In this document: positions 41,618 through 50,371 of the stretch, piece by piece | Numbering within the stretch: the first letter of the stretch is position 1 | Layout: each line of letters starts with the position of its first letter | NCBI RefSeq assembly: GCF_032930845.1 | Contig: NZ_CP136758.1 | Location: 2,433,001-2,497,000 of the forward strand | From: Parvularcula sp. LCG005 | GTDB lineage: Bacteria > Pseudomonadota > Alphaproteobacteria > Caulobacterales > Parvularculaceae | Length of the DNA: 64,000 nt | Reading direction: 5' to 3' | The notes under the pieces: model-generated | What the model was told of the DNA's origin: nothing | What the model saw: the letters and a program-made list of their open reading frames with translations, nothing else | Databases searched by the model: none | Made by a program: the position numbers and the translations under genes

Positions 41618-42175
41618 TTACTTAACGCCAGGCAGGTTCAGGACCGCACGCTCATCCTTGGAGATGACCACTTGCTGGCCACCGGTCACCGCATCGATCG
41701 ATTCAAGACGGGTCGCTTCCCAGCTCTCACGATCCTCAACGCGCAGAGGCGCTTCCTCGTCGTTGATGTTGCGACCCTCGAATTTCCAGAAGATCAGCTG
41801 GTTGGCGAGGCTGTCATCCTTTTGCGCGCGGCCACCATTTTCAGCGGCCAGGATGGCGCGGATGTTGGGGTCCACTTCGAGCGCCCCAACCTGCTGCAGC
41901 AGCACGAGTTCACCATCGCTTGGTGGATTGGTGGTCTGGTCACCAAGAAGAAGCTGGCGAGTGCGCTCAGATGAGGACAGGCGCTCCGGGCGGGTTTCAC
42001 CCGGTGCAGGCGGCTTCAGCGCATAATCAGGAGGCACGGTCAGGGGTGCCTTGGTCACGATAGCGAATTCATCGGGCGGGTTCTTCCCGCCACCAAGGGC
42101 TTTGCCCATGGACTCGCAGCCGCTCGCAAAAATAGCGAGACCTGCCAACACAACAACGGCGCGAATGGGGGCCAT
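41618..42175 (-). CDS. DUF3035 lipoprotein, BamF-like
   Basis: A 185-residue lipoprotein. The start at 42175 follows AGGAGCG by five bases; a TTG 18 bases upstream is less likely. Signal and lipobox: VVLAGLAIFASGC. The mature part has the DUF3035 pattern (NPPDEFAIVTKAPLTVPPDYALKPPAPGETRP), which as I recall is now linked to BamF, an alphaproteobacterial subunit of the outer-membrane protein assembly complex. It follows lspA, the enzyme that would process its own signal, by 71 bases. It has a strong terminator after it. Confidence 0.87.
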   Translation of the reverse strand: MAPIRAVVVLAGLAIFASGCESMGKALGGGKNPPDEFAIVTKAPLTVPPDYALKPPAPGETRPERLSSSERTRQLLLGDQTTNPPSDGELVLLQQVGALEVDPNIRAILAAENGGRAQKDDSLANQLIFWKFEGRNINDEEAPLRVEDRESWEATRLESIDAVTGGQQVVISKDERAVLNLPGVK

Positions 42176-42246
42176 GTGAACGCTCCTGATCAATTAGGTC
42201 ACAACTTATAACCAGACATTGGCCCGGCGCAAAGACTAACGAGGGG

Positions 42247-42837
42247 TCAAGAATTGGTAAGTTTCGACGGGCGCGGCTCAGCTTCAGCCTCGGAAAAACT
42301 TACCGAATTGTTTTCAGGGGATTTTTCGGCCTGAGCCTGTTTTGGAGCCACGAAAAGCGCGTCATAAATCAGACACGCAACGCCAAGATTAATGGCCGTG
42401 TCCGCCACGTTGAATATCCAGGGGAATTTCAGCGCGGAAACATCGATGAAGTCGACCACGTAGCCGTAGCTGATCCGGTCGATCACATTGCCAAGGGCGC
42501 CCCCGGCAATGAGCCCACCGGCGATCCCGGCGACGCGCCGGTCCAGCGTCCCCGCCCATTTGAAGATATAGGCCGACACACCGATCGCCAGAAGCGATAG
42601 CGCAACGCGCGAAACCATACCGCCCGCGAGCAGTCCGAAACTGACGCCGCGGTTTTCAACATAGCTGAGGTCGAAAATCGGGCTGATGTCGATATGGCCG
42701 AAGGGGCGCTCCGGCAGCTGCAGGCCGTGAAGAATCCACAACTTGGTTGCCTGATCGACAAAGATGCACAGAACGGCAATGGCCACGACCAGCCTGAAGA
42801 CCGGGTTGGATTTTGCCGTCTGCCACCACGCCGTCAT
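42247..42837 (-). CDS. lspA: Lipoprotein signal peptidase (signal peptidase II)
   Basis: A 196-residue inner-membrane aspartyl protease that cleaves lipoprotein signal peptides. Four transmembrane spans are visible, with the catalytic Asp residues in GNVIDRISYGYVVDFID and FNVADTAINLGV. The N-terminal VAIAVLCIFVDQATKLW is typical. The Lys/Glu-rich C-terminal 25 residues (APKQAQAEKSPENNSVSF) extend beyond the usual end. Its start overlaps ileS by four bases (ATGA), the classical ileS-lspA pair. Confidence 0.95.
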   Translation of the reverse strand: MTAWWQTAKSNPVFRLVVAIAVLCIFVDQATKLWILHGLQLPERPFGHIDISPIFDLSYVENRGVSFGLLAGGMVSRVALSLLAIGVSAYIFKWAGTLDRRVAGIAGGLIAGGALGNVIDRISYGYVVDFIDVSALKFPWIFNVADTAINLGVACLIYDALFVAPKQAQAEKSPENNSVSFSEAEAEPRPSKLTNS

Positions 42838-45743
42838 GAATTGACGACCTCGTCACAGCGCTGGCAGAGCGCGGTCGTTTCGGACACCTCTTCCAGCACT
42901 TTCCAGCAGCGGCCGCATTTCTGGCCGGGCGCTTCGAGGACGGCGACCGCAACACCGGGCACCTCATGCAGGTGAAACGCCGTGGGCGGACCTTCACCAG
43001 CCTCAACGCGCGCGCCCGAGGTGATGGCGAGTTCCGCCATGTCGACGCCCTTCACCGCATTGTACAGCATCTGATTGTCGATATGCACCACCGGCGAGGC
43101 TTCAAGACTGGAGCCGATGAGTTTGTCCCGACGAGCCACTTCAAGCGCACCCGTCACGACGCGGCGGACGGACCGAACCTGGTCCCATTTGAAGCCCAGC
43201 TCATCATTGCGCCAGTCGGCTGGCGGCTCGTCAAAGGTCAGGCGGTGGACCGACCCCTTTTCATCGCGTTTGGCCGGATAGCGGGTGATAAAGCTTTCCT
43301 CTGCCGTGAACGGACAGATCGGGGCAAGCCATTTGGCCAGATAGTCAAAGAGGATCGCCATGACCGTGCGTGCCGAACGACGGCGCATCGAGTCCTTGCC
43401 ATCACAGTACAAAGCGTCCTTGCGGATGTCGAAATAGACCGATGACAGATCCACGCTGGCAAATTCGAACAGCGCCCGCCAGGCCGATTTGAAGTCGTAA
43501 GCCTCCAACCCGCGCTGAACCGCACCGTTCACCTGCTGGAGGCGATGCAGGATGTAACGCTCGAGCTCGGGCATATCGTCATAATCGACGGCTTCTTCAT
43601 CCGCGTACCCATCGAGAGCAGACAGGACATAGCGAAGCGTGTTGCGCAGTTTGCGATAGGCATCCACGGCATTGCCGATGATCTCGTCACCAATGCGGAT
43701 GTCATCCACATAATCCGAGCTCGCCACCCAGATCCGGATGATGTCAGCGCCGTACTTCTTGGTCAGTTCCTCGGGCAGGATCGTATTGCCCAGGGACTTG
43801 GACATTTTATAGCCTTTGGCATCAAGAACGAAGCCGTGGGTGATCAGGCTGTCGAACGGCGCGCGACCGCGCGTACCGCAGCCCTCAAGCAGGCTGGCCT
43901 GGAACCAGCCGCGATGCTGGTCGGAGCCTTCAAGATAGACATCGGCTGGCCATTTCAGGTCTTCGCGTTGTTCGAGCACAAAGCTGTGGGTCGACCCTGA
44001 ATCAAACCACACGTCCAGAATATCGGTGACCTTTTCATAGTCCGCCGCATCATACTTGTCGCCAAGGAACTCTTCCGCAGGCGTATCAAACCAGGCATCA
44101 ACCCCGCGCTCGCGGATGGCGGCAACAATCCTGCCGTTCACCTCACTGTCGACCAGGGGCTGGCGATCCTTGTCGATGAAAATGGCGATCGGATTGCCCC
44201 AGGCGCGTTGCCGCGACACCAGCCAGTCCGGACGGCTTTCCACCATGGATTGCAGGCGCTTGCGCCCCTGCGGCGGATAGAACGTGGTGTCGTCAATTGC
44301 CTTGAGCGCCGTGTGCCGCAGCGTACCGTCCTCATCCTTTGCCCCCATCCGGATGAACCATTGCGGTGTATTCCGGAAGATGACCGGCGCCTTGGAGCGC
44401 CAGCTGTGCGGGTAGGAGTGGTTGAGAAGACCGCGCGCGAACAGGTTGTCGTGCGCCACCAGCTGGGCAATCACGACGCGGTTGGCGTTGCCATCCTTAC
44501 CTTTTTTCTTGCCCTCAGTGATGATGACCTTTTCACCGACAAAGCCGGGTGCCTCATCCGTATAGGCGCCATCTGGCCCCACCGTGTGCGGAATGTCTTC
44601 CAGCGGCAGGCCGTGCTCAAGCCAGACGAAATAGTCTTCCTGACCATGGCTGGGCGCCGTATGCACAAAGCCCGTGCCCGCTTCGTCGGTGACGTGATCA
44701 CCAGCCAGAAGCGGCACATCGAACATATAGCCGTTTTCATGCGTGCGCAGAGGATGCTTGAGCTTCTTGCCTTTCAGCATGTCGGTCGGAACATCCGCGA
44801 TGCGCGTCCACTCCGCGACGAGACCCGCTTTTTTAACATCGTCTGCGAGTTCATCGCCAAGGATGAGGATTTCGCCGGGGCGGCTCCATGGCGCGAATTC
44901 CATGTCATCGCGCACCGTGTCGACGCGATAGGCCCCATAGGAGAGCGACGGCCCATAGCAGACCGCGCGGTTGCCCGGGATCGTCCAGGGGGTTGTGGTC
45001 CAGATCACCACGCTGGCGCGTTCCAAGCCTTCTGGCGCGTGACCTTCGATAAACGGGAAGCGCACCCAGATCATGGTTGACTGGTGGTCGTGATATTCGA
45101 TTTCAGCTTCTGCCAGTGCCGTCTGCTCGACAGGCGACCACATGACGGGCTTCGACCCGGAATAGACCAGACCCTTTTCGACAAATTTCAGGAATTCGCC
45201 GACCACTGTCGCCTGGGAATTATAGTCCATGGTGCGATAGGGGTTTTCCCAGTCGCCCTCGATCCCAAGACGTTTGAATTCCTCGCGCTGAACGTCGATC
45301 CATTCTTTCGCATAGGCACGGCAGGCCGTACGGAATTCAGCCGCAGGCACCTGGGCCTTCTTGCGCCCTTTGGCGGCAAAGGCTTCTTCGACTTTCCACT
45401 CGATCGGCAGGCCATGACAGTCCCAGCCGGGCACGTAATTGGCGTCGAAGCCCATCATCTGACGCGAACGGATGATGATATCCTTGAGAATCTTGTTGAA
45501 CGCCGTTCCCATGTGAAGGTGGCCGTTCGCGTAAGGAGGGCCGTCATGCAGGGTGAACGCCGGACGTCCCTTGGACTCCTCACGTAACAGCGAATAGAGC
45601 CCAATATCGTTCCAGTGCTCCAACCATTGCGGCTCCTGCTTGGGCAGACCCGCCCGCATGGGGAAGTCGGTCTTGGGCAAAAAGAGGGTATCGCGATAGT
45701 CGTGACCTTTGGAGGCCTTATTGTCGGGCATGGATGATTTCAT
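42834..45743 (-). CDS. ileS: Isoleucyl-tRNA synthetase
   Basis: A 969-residue class I synthetase. HIGH motif: PPYANGHLHMGTAFN; KMSKS motif: GYKMSKSLGNTI; editing-domain blocks include VVIWTTTPWTIPGNRAV and DEAGTGFVHTAPSHGQEDY. The C-terminus carries a zinc-ribbon (KCGRCWKVLEE and LCQRCDEVV), as in most bacterial IleRS. The start at 45743 has no clear ribosome site; an in-frame ATG at 45731 is an alternative. ribF is not upstream; a Sel1-repeat gene is. Confidence 0.97.
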   Translation of the reverse strand: MKSSMPDNKASKGHDYRDTLFLPKTDFPMRAGLPKQEPQWLEHWNDIGLYSLLREESKGRPAFTLHDGPPYANGHLHMGTAFNKILKDIIIRSRQMMGFDANYVPGWDCHGLPIEWKVEEAFAAKGRKKAQVPAAEFRTACRAYAKEWIDVQREEFKRLGIEGDWENPYRTMDYNSQATVVGEFLKFVEKGLVYSGSKPVMWSPVEQTALAEAEIEYHDHQSTMIWVRFPFIEGHAPEGLERASVVIWTTTPWTIPGNRAVCYGPSLSYGAYRVDTVRDDMEFAPWSRPGEILILGDELADDVKKAGLVAEWTRIADVPTDMLKGKKLKHPLRTHENGYMFDVPLLAGDHVTDEAGTGFVHTAPSHGQEDYFVWLEHGLPLEDIPHTVGPDGAYTDEAPGFVGEKVIITEGKKKGKDGNANRVVIAQLVAHDNLFARGLLNHSYPHSWRSKAPVIFRNTPQWFIRMGAKDEDGTLRHTALKAIDDTTFYPPQGRKRLQSMVESRPDWLVSRQRAWGNPIAIFIDKDRQPLVDSEVNGRIVAAIRERGVDAWFDTPAEEFLGDKYDAADYEKVTDILDVWFDSGSTHSFVLEQREDLKWPADVYLEGSDQHRGWFQASLLEGCGTRGRAPFDSLITHGFVLDAKGYKMSKSLGNTILPEELTKKYGADIIRIWVASSDYVDDIRIGDEIIGNAVDAYRKLRNTLRYVLSALDGYADEEAVDYDDMPELERYILHRLQQVNGAVQRGLEAYDFKSAWRALFEFASVDLSSVYFDIRKDALYCDGKDSMRRRSARTVMAILFDYLAKWLAPICPFTAEESFITRYPAKRDEKGSVHRLTFDEPPADWRNDELGFKWDQVRSVRRVVTGALEVARRDKLIGSSLEASPVVHIDNQMLYNAVKGVDMAELAITSGARVEAGEGPPTAFHLHEVPGVAVAVLEAPGQKCGRCWKVLEEVSETTALCQRCDEVVNS

Positions 45744-45823
45744 TCGAAGGCTGCTTCGTCAGCGCGGCTCTTAGACCTGATGACGCCGCGGTCGCAAGGG
45801 ACGGGGCGGAATTGACCCGGAGT

Positions 45824-46996
45824 TCAGGGCCGCAATCCGCGAGGCGGCTTTTCTTCCGCGGGTGTCGGCACAGGTTTCTTTTTGGAAACGGCGGGCGCGG
45901 GCAACGGGTCGTTGTCGGCGACCTGAACCTTGGGTGGCGGTTCTGGACGATTGGCAGCCGTCAACGCCGCGCGGCGGCGGGCTTCTTCAGCCACGAGGTC
46001 TCGGAGCTGTTGACGCAGGCCGTCGCGCTCAAGAAGGATATCGGGCGGCTCGCCGCTTGAAGCCGAAACGGACCGCTCGGCCCAAGCCAGCGCCGCTTTG
46101 AAATCCGGCGGTGCAATCACCCCCTCTGACAGACTGACGGCATGCAGAAACATGCCCTCGGCGCTGCCGCCTTCTGCTGCCCGTCTGAACCAGGTCGCAG
46201 CCGTTTTCTTTGATACAGGTGCGCCCTGCCCGCTATAATGCATCAGCCCGAGAGAAACCTGTGCCGGAAGGACGCCAGCCTCGGCCGCGCGGGTCATCCA
46301 CGTCAGCGCGCCGTCGATATCCGTGCTGCCCGCCCGTCCCGACTGCAGGATGAGGGCGAGATTATACATGCTGTCGGCATCGCCCTGCTCGGCCGCCTCG
46401 TTGAACCAATACGCCGCATTCGCATAGTCGCGCGCCTTTCCTTCGCCATCGAGGTAAAGCAGACCGAGATGATATTGCGCGGCAGGCACACCGCGACGCG
46501 CCGCATCCTCGAACAGCCGTGCTGCACGCGTCGGGTCCTGCGGGACGAATTGCCCTTCTGCATACATATAGCCCAGACGAACCTTGGCGAGGGCGTGGCC
46601 CTGAGCCGCCGCCAGGTTGAACCACTCATAGGCGCGTTTCCAGTCCTTCACCGCGCCGTCACCCGTATAGGCGAGCTCCCCCAAAGCGAATTGCGCGTTG
46701 GCCTGCCCGGCCGCAGCGGCTTCAGCGAAATGGCCGACGGCTGCCTTTATGTTCTTGGGCCCGCCCAGGCCGTTCTGATCAAGATGGCCCAGCAGATATT
46801 GAGCATCAGCATTCCCGGCGTCGGCAAGAGAGATGGCGAGCGTGCGGGCAGTCTCGAAATTGCCGTTTTGCGCGGCCGCCATGGCATCCTCGACGGAGAT
46901 CTGAGATGCCGGCGGCGCGGAAAAGCCTGCGAGTGTCTGCCCGCCAAGGATCGGCGAAATTGCCGCAACAGCAATGAAGTGGCGCCAATTGCGCAT
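45824..46996 (-). CDS. Secreted Sel1-repeat protein
   Basis: A 390-residue exported protein with a signal peptide (WRHFIAVAAISPILGGQTLAGFSAPP) followed by about seven Sel1-like repeats of roughly 36 residues (for example AQYLLGHLDQNGLGGPKNIKAAVGHFAEAAAAG and AQYHLGLLYLDGEGKARDYANAAYWFNEAAEQG). Sel1 repeats make alpha-solenoid scaffolds for protein contact. The last 80 residues are charged, Pro/Lys-rich and probably disordered. It is the last gene of the tkt-gap-pgk-thiE cluster, 25 bases after thiE, although its role is unrelated by sequence. Confidence 0.87.
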   Translation of the reverse strand: MRNWRHFIAVAAISPILGGQTLAGFSAPPASQISVEDAMAAAQNGNFETARTLAISLADAGNADAQYLLGHLDQNGLGGPKNIKAAVGHFAEAAAAGQANAQFALGELAYTGDGAVKDWKRAYEWFNLAAAQGHALAKVRLGYMYAEGQFVPQDPTRAARLFEDAARRGVPAAQYHLGLLYLDGEGKARDYANAAYWFNEAAEQGDADSMYNLALILQSGRAGSTDIDGALTWMTRAAEAGVLPAQVSLGLMHYSGQGAPVSKKTAATWFRRAAEGGSAEGMFLHAVSLSEGVIAPPDFKAALAWAERSVSASSGEPPDILLERDGLRQQLRDLVAEEARRRAALTAANRPEPPPKVQVADNDPLPAPAVSKKKPVPTPAEEKPPRGLRP

Positions 46997-47021
46997 TCAT
47001 GGTCCTCCCCAGGGCGCCGGA

Positions 47022-47678
47022 TCAGGACGCCGCGTGGGACCTATCCTGCAGCGCGTCGGCAAAAGCCGCAACGCCGGCGCCAGGTCCATCAGGGTGGTCC
47101 CACACAGCCGACGATACGGCGAGATAGTCCGCCCCCGCATCCACCAACGGCGCCGCGTTCTGCGCATTGATGCCGCCAATGGCGACACAGGGAATGACCG
47201 TCGTTTCGGACCAGATGGTCAGAATTTCCGGCTCCGGACGAAATTCAGTTTGCTTGGTACTTGTCGGATAAAACGCGCCGAAGGCCACATAGTCCGCTCC
47301 GGCTTCGGCCGCTTCCATCGCCAGATGACGACTGTCATGGCAGGTCACACCGATTTCGGCACTGGCGCCGAGCAGCGCCCTGGCATCTTCTACCGAGCCG
47401 TCGGACTGTCCCAGATGCAAACCCTGTGCGCCACATTTCCGCGCCAGATCAGCACGATCATTGACGATCAATGCCACGCCCAGGCGCTCCAATACCGGCT
47501 TCAGCACCAGCGCAGCACGGACGATCTCATCATCAGGCACATCTTTCAGGCGCAGTTGCAGACAGGCCACCTCGACCCCAGCGGCTGCGCCGACAGTCAC
47601 TGCTTCTTCCAGTGCTGCCGGAAAGGTCGCCAGATCGATGGTTGGCGGCGTAATCAGATACAATTGGCAATCAAGCAT
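47022..47678 (-). CDS. thiE: Thiamine-phosphate synthase
   Basis: A 218-residue TIM-barrel enzyme joining the pyrimidine and thiazole parts of thiamine. Motifs: ACLQLRLKD (substrate loop; QLRLKD in place of the common QLREK), [35 protein letters not shown] with the metal-binding Asp, [22 protein letters not shown] and [31 protein letters not shown]. Other thi genes are not in this window. It follows pgk by 19 bases. No TPP riboswitch is seen. Confidence 0.93.
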   Translation of the reverse strand: MLDCQLYLITPPTIDLATFPAALEEAVTVGAAAGVEVACLQLRLKDVPDDEIVRAALVLKPVLERLGVALIVNDRADLARKCGAQGLHLGQSDGSVEDARALLGASAEIGVTCHDSRHLAMEAAEAGADYVAFGAFYPTSTKQTEFRPEPEILTIWSETTVIPCVAIGGINAQNAAPLVDAGADYLAVSSAVWDHPDGPGAGVAAFADALQDRSHAAS

Positions 47679-47697
47679 TCGTCAGCACCAGTTCGGT

Positions 47698-48894
47698 TCA
47701 GACGGCGAGGACAGAAACGCCCGGCAGATCCTTGCCTTCCATCCACTCAAGGAACGCCCCGCCCGCGGTCGAGACATAGGTGAAGTCGTCGACGACACCA
47801 GCCATGTTCAGGGCAGAAACGGTATCCCCGCCCCCGGCCACGGAGACGAGTGAGCCGTTCTTCGTCAGCTGCGCGGCAAATCGTGCCAGCTCAACTGTTG
47901 CCGTGTGAAATGGGGGGATCTCAAACGCACCAAGCGGCCCATTCCAGATCAACGTTGCGCAGCCTTCCAACGCTTCGGCGTAGCTGTCGACACTGTCTGG
48001 GCCCATATCGAGCACCATTTCATCCGCCTGCACCTGATCGGCCATGCGCACATGGGTCTCCGGATTGGCGGCAAACTCGCGCGATGTCACAACATCCTTG
48101 GGCAGAAGGATTTCGCACCCGGCTTTCGACGCCTTGGCCATGATCTCACGTGCTGTTTCCGCAAGATCCGGCTCAGCCAGGGATTTGCCGACCTCAATGC
48201 CCATGGCCACGAGGAAGGTGTTGGCCATGCCGCCGCCGACGATCAGTTTGTCAGCCGTCGTCACGAGGTTGTGCAGCACGTCAAGCTTGGTGGAGACTTT
48301 CGCCCCGCCCACCACGGCCATGACCGGGCGCTTTGGTGCAGCAAGCGCCTGAGCCAGATAATCAAGCTCGCGCTGCATTGCGCGACCAGCCGCTGCCGGC
48401 AATAGCCGCGCCACGCCTTCGGTCGAAGCATGGGCACGGTGCGCCGCAGAAAACGCATCGTTCACATACACGTCACCATTGGCCGCCAGCCCCTTGGCAT
48501 AGTCGGCATCGTTCTTTTCCTCGCCCGCGTGAAAGCGCGTGTTTTCCAGAAGAAGAATATCGCCAGCCACCATGTTGTCGACGGCCCGCGTTGCAGGCTC
48601 ACCAATACTGTCTTCGGCAAACGCGACCGGCTTCCCGATCAGATGGGAAAAAGCCTCGGCCACAGGTGCCAGTGACATTTCCGGATCCGGCGCGCCCTTC
48701 GGACGGCCAAAATGAGAAAGGAGGATGATCTTCGCGCCCTTGTCCACAAGCTCTTGGATCGTGGGGACGGCCCGCTCCAGCCGCGTCACGTCAGACACCT
48801 GGCCATTCTGAACGGGCACGTTGAAATCAACCCGTACAAGGACGCGCTTGCCGGCGACTTCAATGTCATCGAGCGTTTTGAATTTGACGGTCAT
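47698..48894 (-). CDS. pgk: Phosphoglycerate kinase
   Basis: A 398-residue glycolytic kinase. Motifs: [61 protein letters not shown] (hinge region), [14 protein letters not shown] and [11 protein letters not shown], all of the standard two-domain fold. It makes ATP from 1,3-bisphosphoglycerate produced by Gap. The gene order is tkt-gap-lipoprotein-pgk-thiE on one strand. Confidence 0.97.
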   Translation of the reverse strand: MTVKFKTLDDIEVAGKRVLVRVDFNVPVQNGQVSDVTRLERAVPTIQELVDKGAKIILLSHFGRPKGAPDPEMSLAPVAEAFSHLIGKPVAFAEDSIGEPATRAVDNMVAGDILLLENTRFHAGEEKNDADYAKGLAANGDVYVNDAFSAAHRAHASTEGVARLLPAAAGRAMQRELDYLAQALAAPKRPVMAVVGGAKVSTKLDVLHNLVTTADKLIVGGGMANTFLVAMGIEVGKSLAEPDLAETAREIMAKASKAGCEILLPKDVVTSREFAANPETHVRMADQVQADEMVLDMGPDSVDSYAEALEGCATLIWNGPLGAFEIPPFHTATVELARFAAQLTKNGSLVSVAGGGDTVSALNMAGVVDDFTYVSTAGGAFLEWMEGKDLPGVSVLAV

Positions 48895-48904
48895 GAGCAG
48901 TTCC

Positions 48905-49348
48905 TCAGTTCACGGAAGATGAAGTTGGACACCGGGTCCAGGTGACGGAAGCGGCGTTTTCCCGCTCAAACATCAGTGAAGAGCCGGAAAGGCGCAAATA
49001 GGCGTCCCAGTCAGGTTCACCCTGCTGCCCCACCCCGGTCAAAATCGCCTCGTACCGCCCCTCGCCCTTCAGTTCGATAATACGGGCAATCGGACTTTTC
49101 CCAGCCGCATCGGTGAAATAATCGGGCGTGATCAGGATAGGGGCATTTTCACCGCTGCCCGGCTCCCGGGTACAGTCGGTCTGGCTGTCGGCCCAAAGGC
49201 CAAGAAACGGATAATCGCGCGGATCCGGCGCAAGATTTTCAACCGCTTCAGCGGACAATTCTGGCAGCGGTGCCTTTTCGATCATCAGCGGATCCTCCCC
49301 GCCACATGCCGTCAACAGGAGGAGAGACAGGGCGGGGAGAAAACGCAT
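48905..49348 (-). CDS. Hypothetical lipoprotein within the gap-pgk cluster
   Basis: A 147-residue protein with a lipoprotein signal ([13 protein letters not shown]; Cys15). The mature part has no motif I recognise; a pair of cysteines (QTDCTRE and WTRCPTS) may form a disulfide, and the middle is beta-rich ([26 protein letters not shown]). It sits between gap and pgk with 12- and 10-base gaps, so it is co-transcribed with central carbon enzymes although its location would be the envelope. Confidence 0.78.
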   Translation of the reverse strand: MRFLPALSLLLLTACGGEDPLMIEKAPLPELSAEAVENLAPDPRDYPFLGLWADSQTDCTREPGSGENAPILITPDYFTDAAGKSPIARIIELKGEGRYEAILTGVGQQGEPDWDAYLRLSGSSLMFERENAASVTWTRCPTSSSVN

Positions 49349-49360
49349 GAGATATCGTCC

Positions 49361-50368
49361 TTACAGGAACTTCGCCATGGCGAGTGCTGTGTCGGACATG
49401 CGGGTCGAGAAGCCCCACTCATTGTCATACCAGCTGATCACGCGGACCAGGCCGCCTTCGACGATCTGGGTCTGCGGTGTCGCGAAGGTCGACGAATGGG
49501 CGTCGTGATTGAAGTCAGACGAGACGAGCGGCTCATCGGAATAGTTCAGCACACCTTTCATCGGGCCATTGGCAGCCTCGATGATCGCATTGTTGACTTC
49601 TTCCACCGTCGTGTCGCGCTCGGCCTCAAAGACGAGATCGACCACTGAGACGTTCGGCGTCGGCACGCGGATGGATGACCCATCAAGCTTGCCGGCCAGC
49701 TCAGGCAGCACCAGACCAAGGGCCTTTGCGGCGCCTGTCGAGGTCGGAATCATGGACAGTGCCGCGGCGCGCGCGCGGTACAGATCCTTGTGCATCGTAT
49801 CGAGCGTTGGCTGGTCACCCGTGTAGGAGTGGATGGTTGTCATGTAGCCGCGCTTGATGCCGACGGCGTCATTCAGCACCTTGGCAACCGGCGCCAGACA
49901 GTTCGTCGTGCACGAGCCGTTGGAGACGATCACATCGTCGGCCGTCAGCACGTTGTGGTTGACGCCATAGACGATGGTCTTGTCGGCCCCGGCAGCTGGA
50001 GCCGAAACGAGAACGCGCTTGGCACCCGCTTCGAGATGCCATGCGGCTTTCTCACGGGCTGTGAAGATACCGGTACATTCCATGACCAGATCAACACCGA
50101 GTTCACCCCAGGGCAGGTTCTTCGGATCGCGCTCGGCGAGCACCTTGATCTCCTTGCCGTCGATGGCGAGGAAGCCGTCACCGGTGGTGATTGTGTTGTT
50201 CAGACGACCATGCACCGTATCGTGCTTGAGCAGGTGAGCATTGGTTTCCACCGGACCCAGATCGTTGATCGCGACCACTTCGATGTCTTTGCGGCCATGC
50301 TCAATCATTGAGCGCAATGCGAGACGACCGATCCGACCGAAGCCGTTAATGCCTACGCGAAGTACCAT
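49361..50368 (-). CDS. gap: Glyceraldehyde-3-phosphate dehydrogenase, type I
   Basis: A 335-residue enzyme. The NAD-binding [17 protein letters not shown], the active-site [17 protein letters not shown] with the catalytic Cys, and the C-terminal [16 protein letters not shown] are all present, and the substrate-binding [11 protein letters not shown] precedes them. It oxidises glyceraldehyde 3-phosphate, with Pgk next in the pathway and Tkt supplying triose phosphate. It starts three bases after the tkt stop. Confidence 0.97.
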   Translation of the reverse strand: MVLRVGINGFGRIGRLALRSMIEHGRKDIEVVAINDLGPVETNAHLLKHDTVHGRLNNTITTGDGFLAIDGKEIKVLAERDPKNLPWGELGVDLVMECTGIFTAREKAAWHLEAGAKRVLVSAPAAGADKTIVYGVNHNVLTADDVIVSNGSCTTNCLAPVAKVLNDAVGIKRGYMTTIHSYTGDQPTLDTMHKDLYRARAAALSMIPTSTGAAKALGLVLPELAGKLDGSSIRVPTPNVSVVDLVFEAERDTTVEEVNNAIIEAANGPMKGVLNYSDEPLVSSDFNHDAHSSTFATPQTQIVEGGLVRVISWYDNEWGFSTRMSDTALAMAKFL

Positions 50369-50371
50369 GGA

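Noticed and set aside
46238-47170. 310-residue open frame opposite the Sel1-repeat and thiE genes
   Set aside because: It crosses two real genes and their gap, is Arg/Pro-rich and has no ribosome site.
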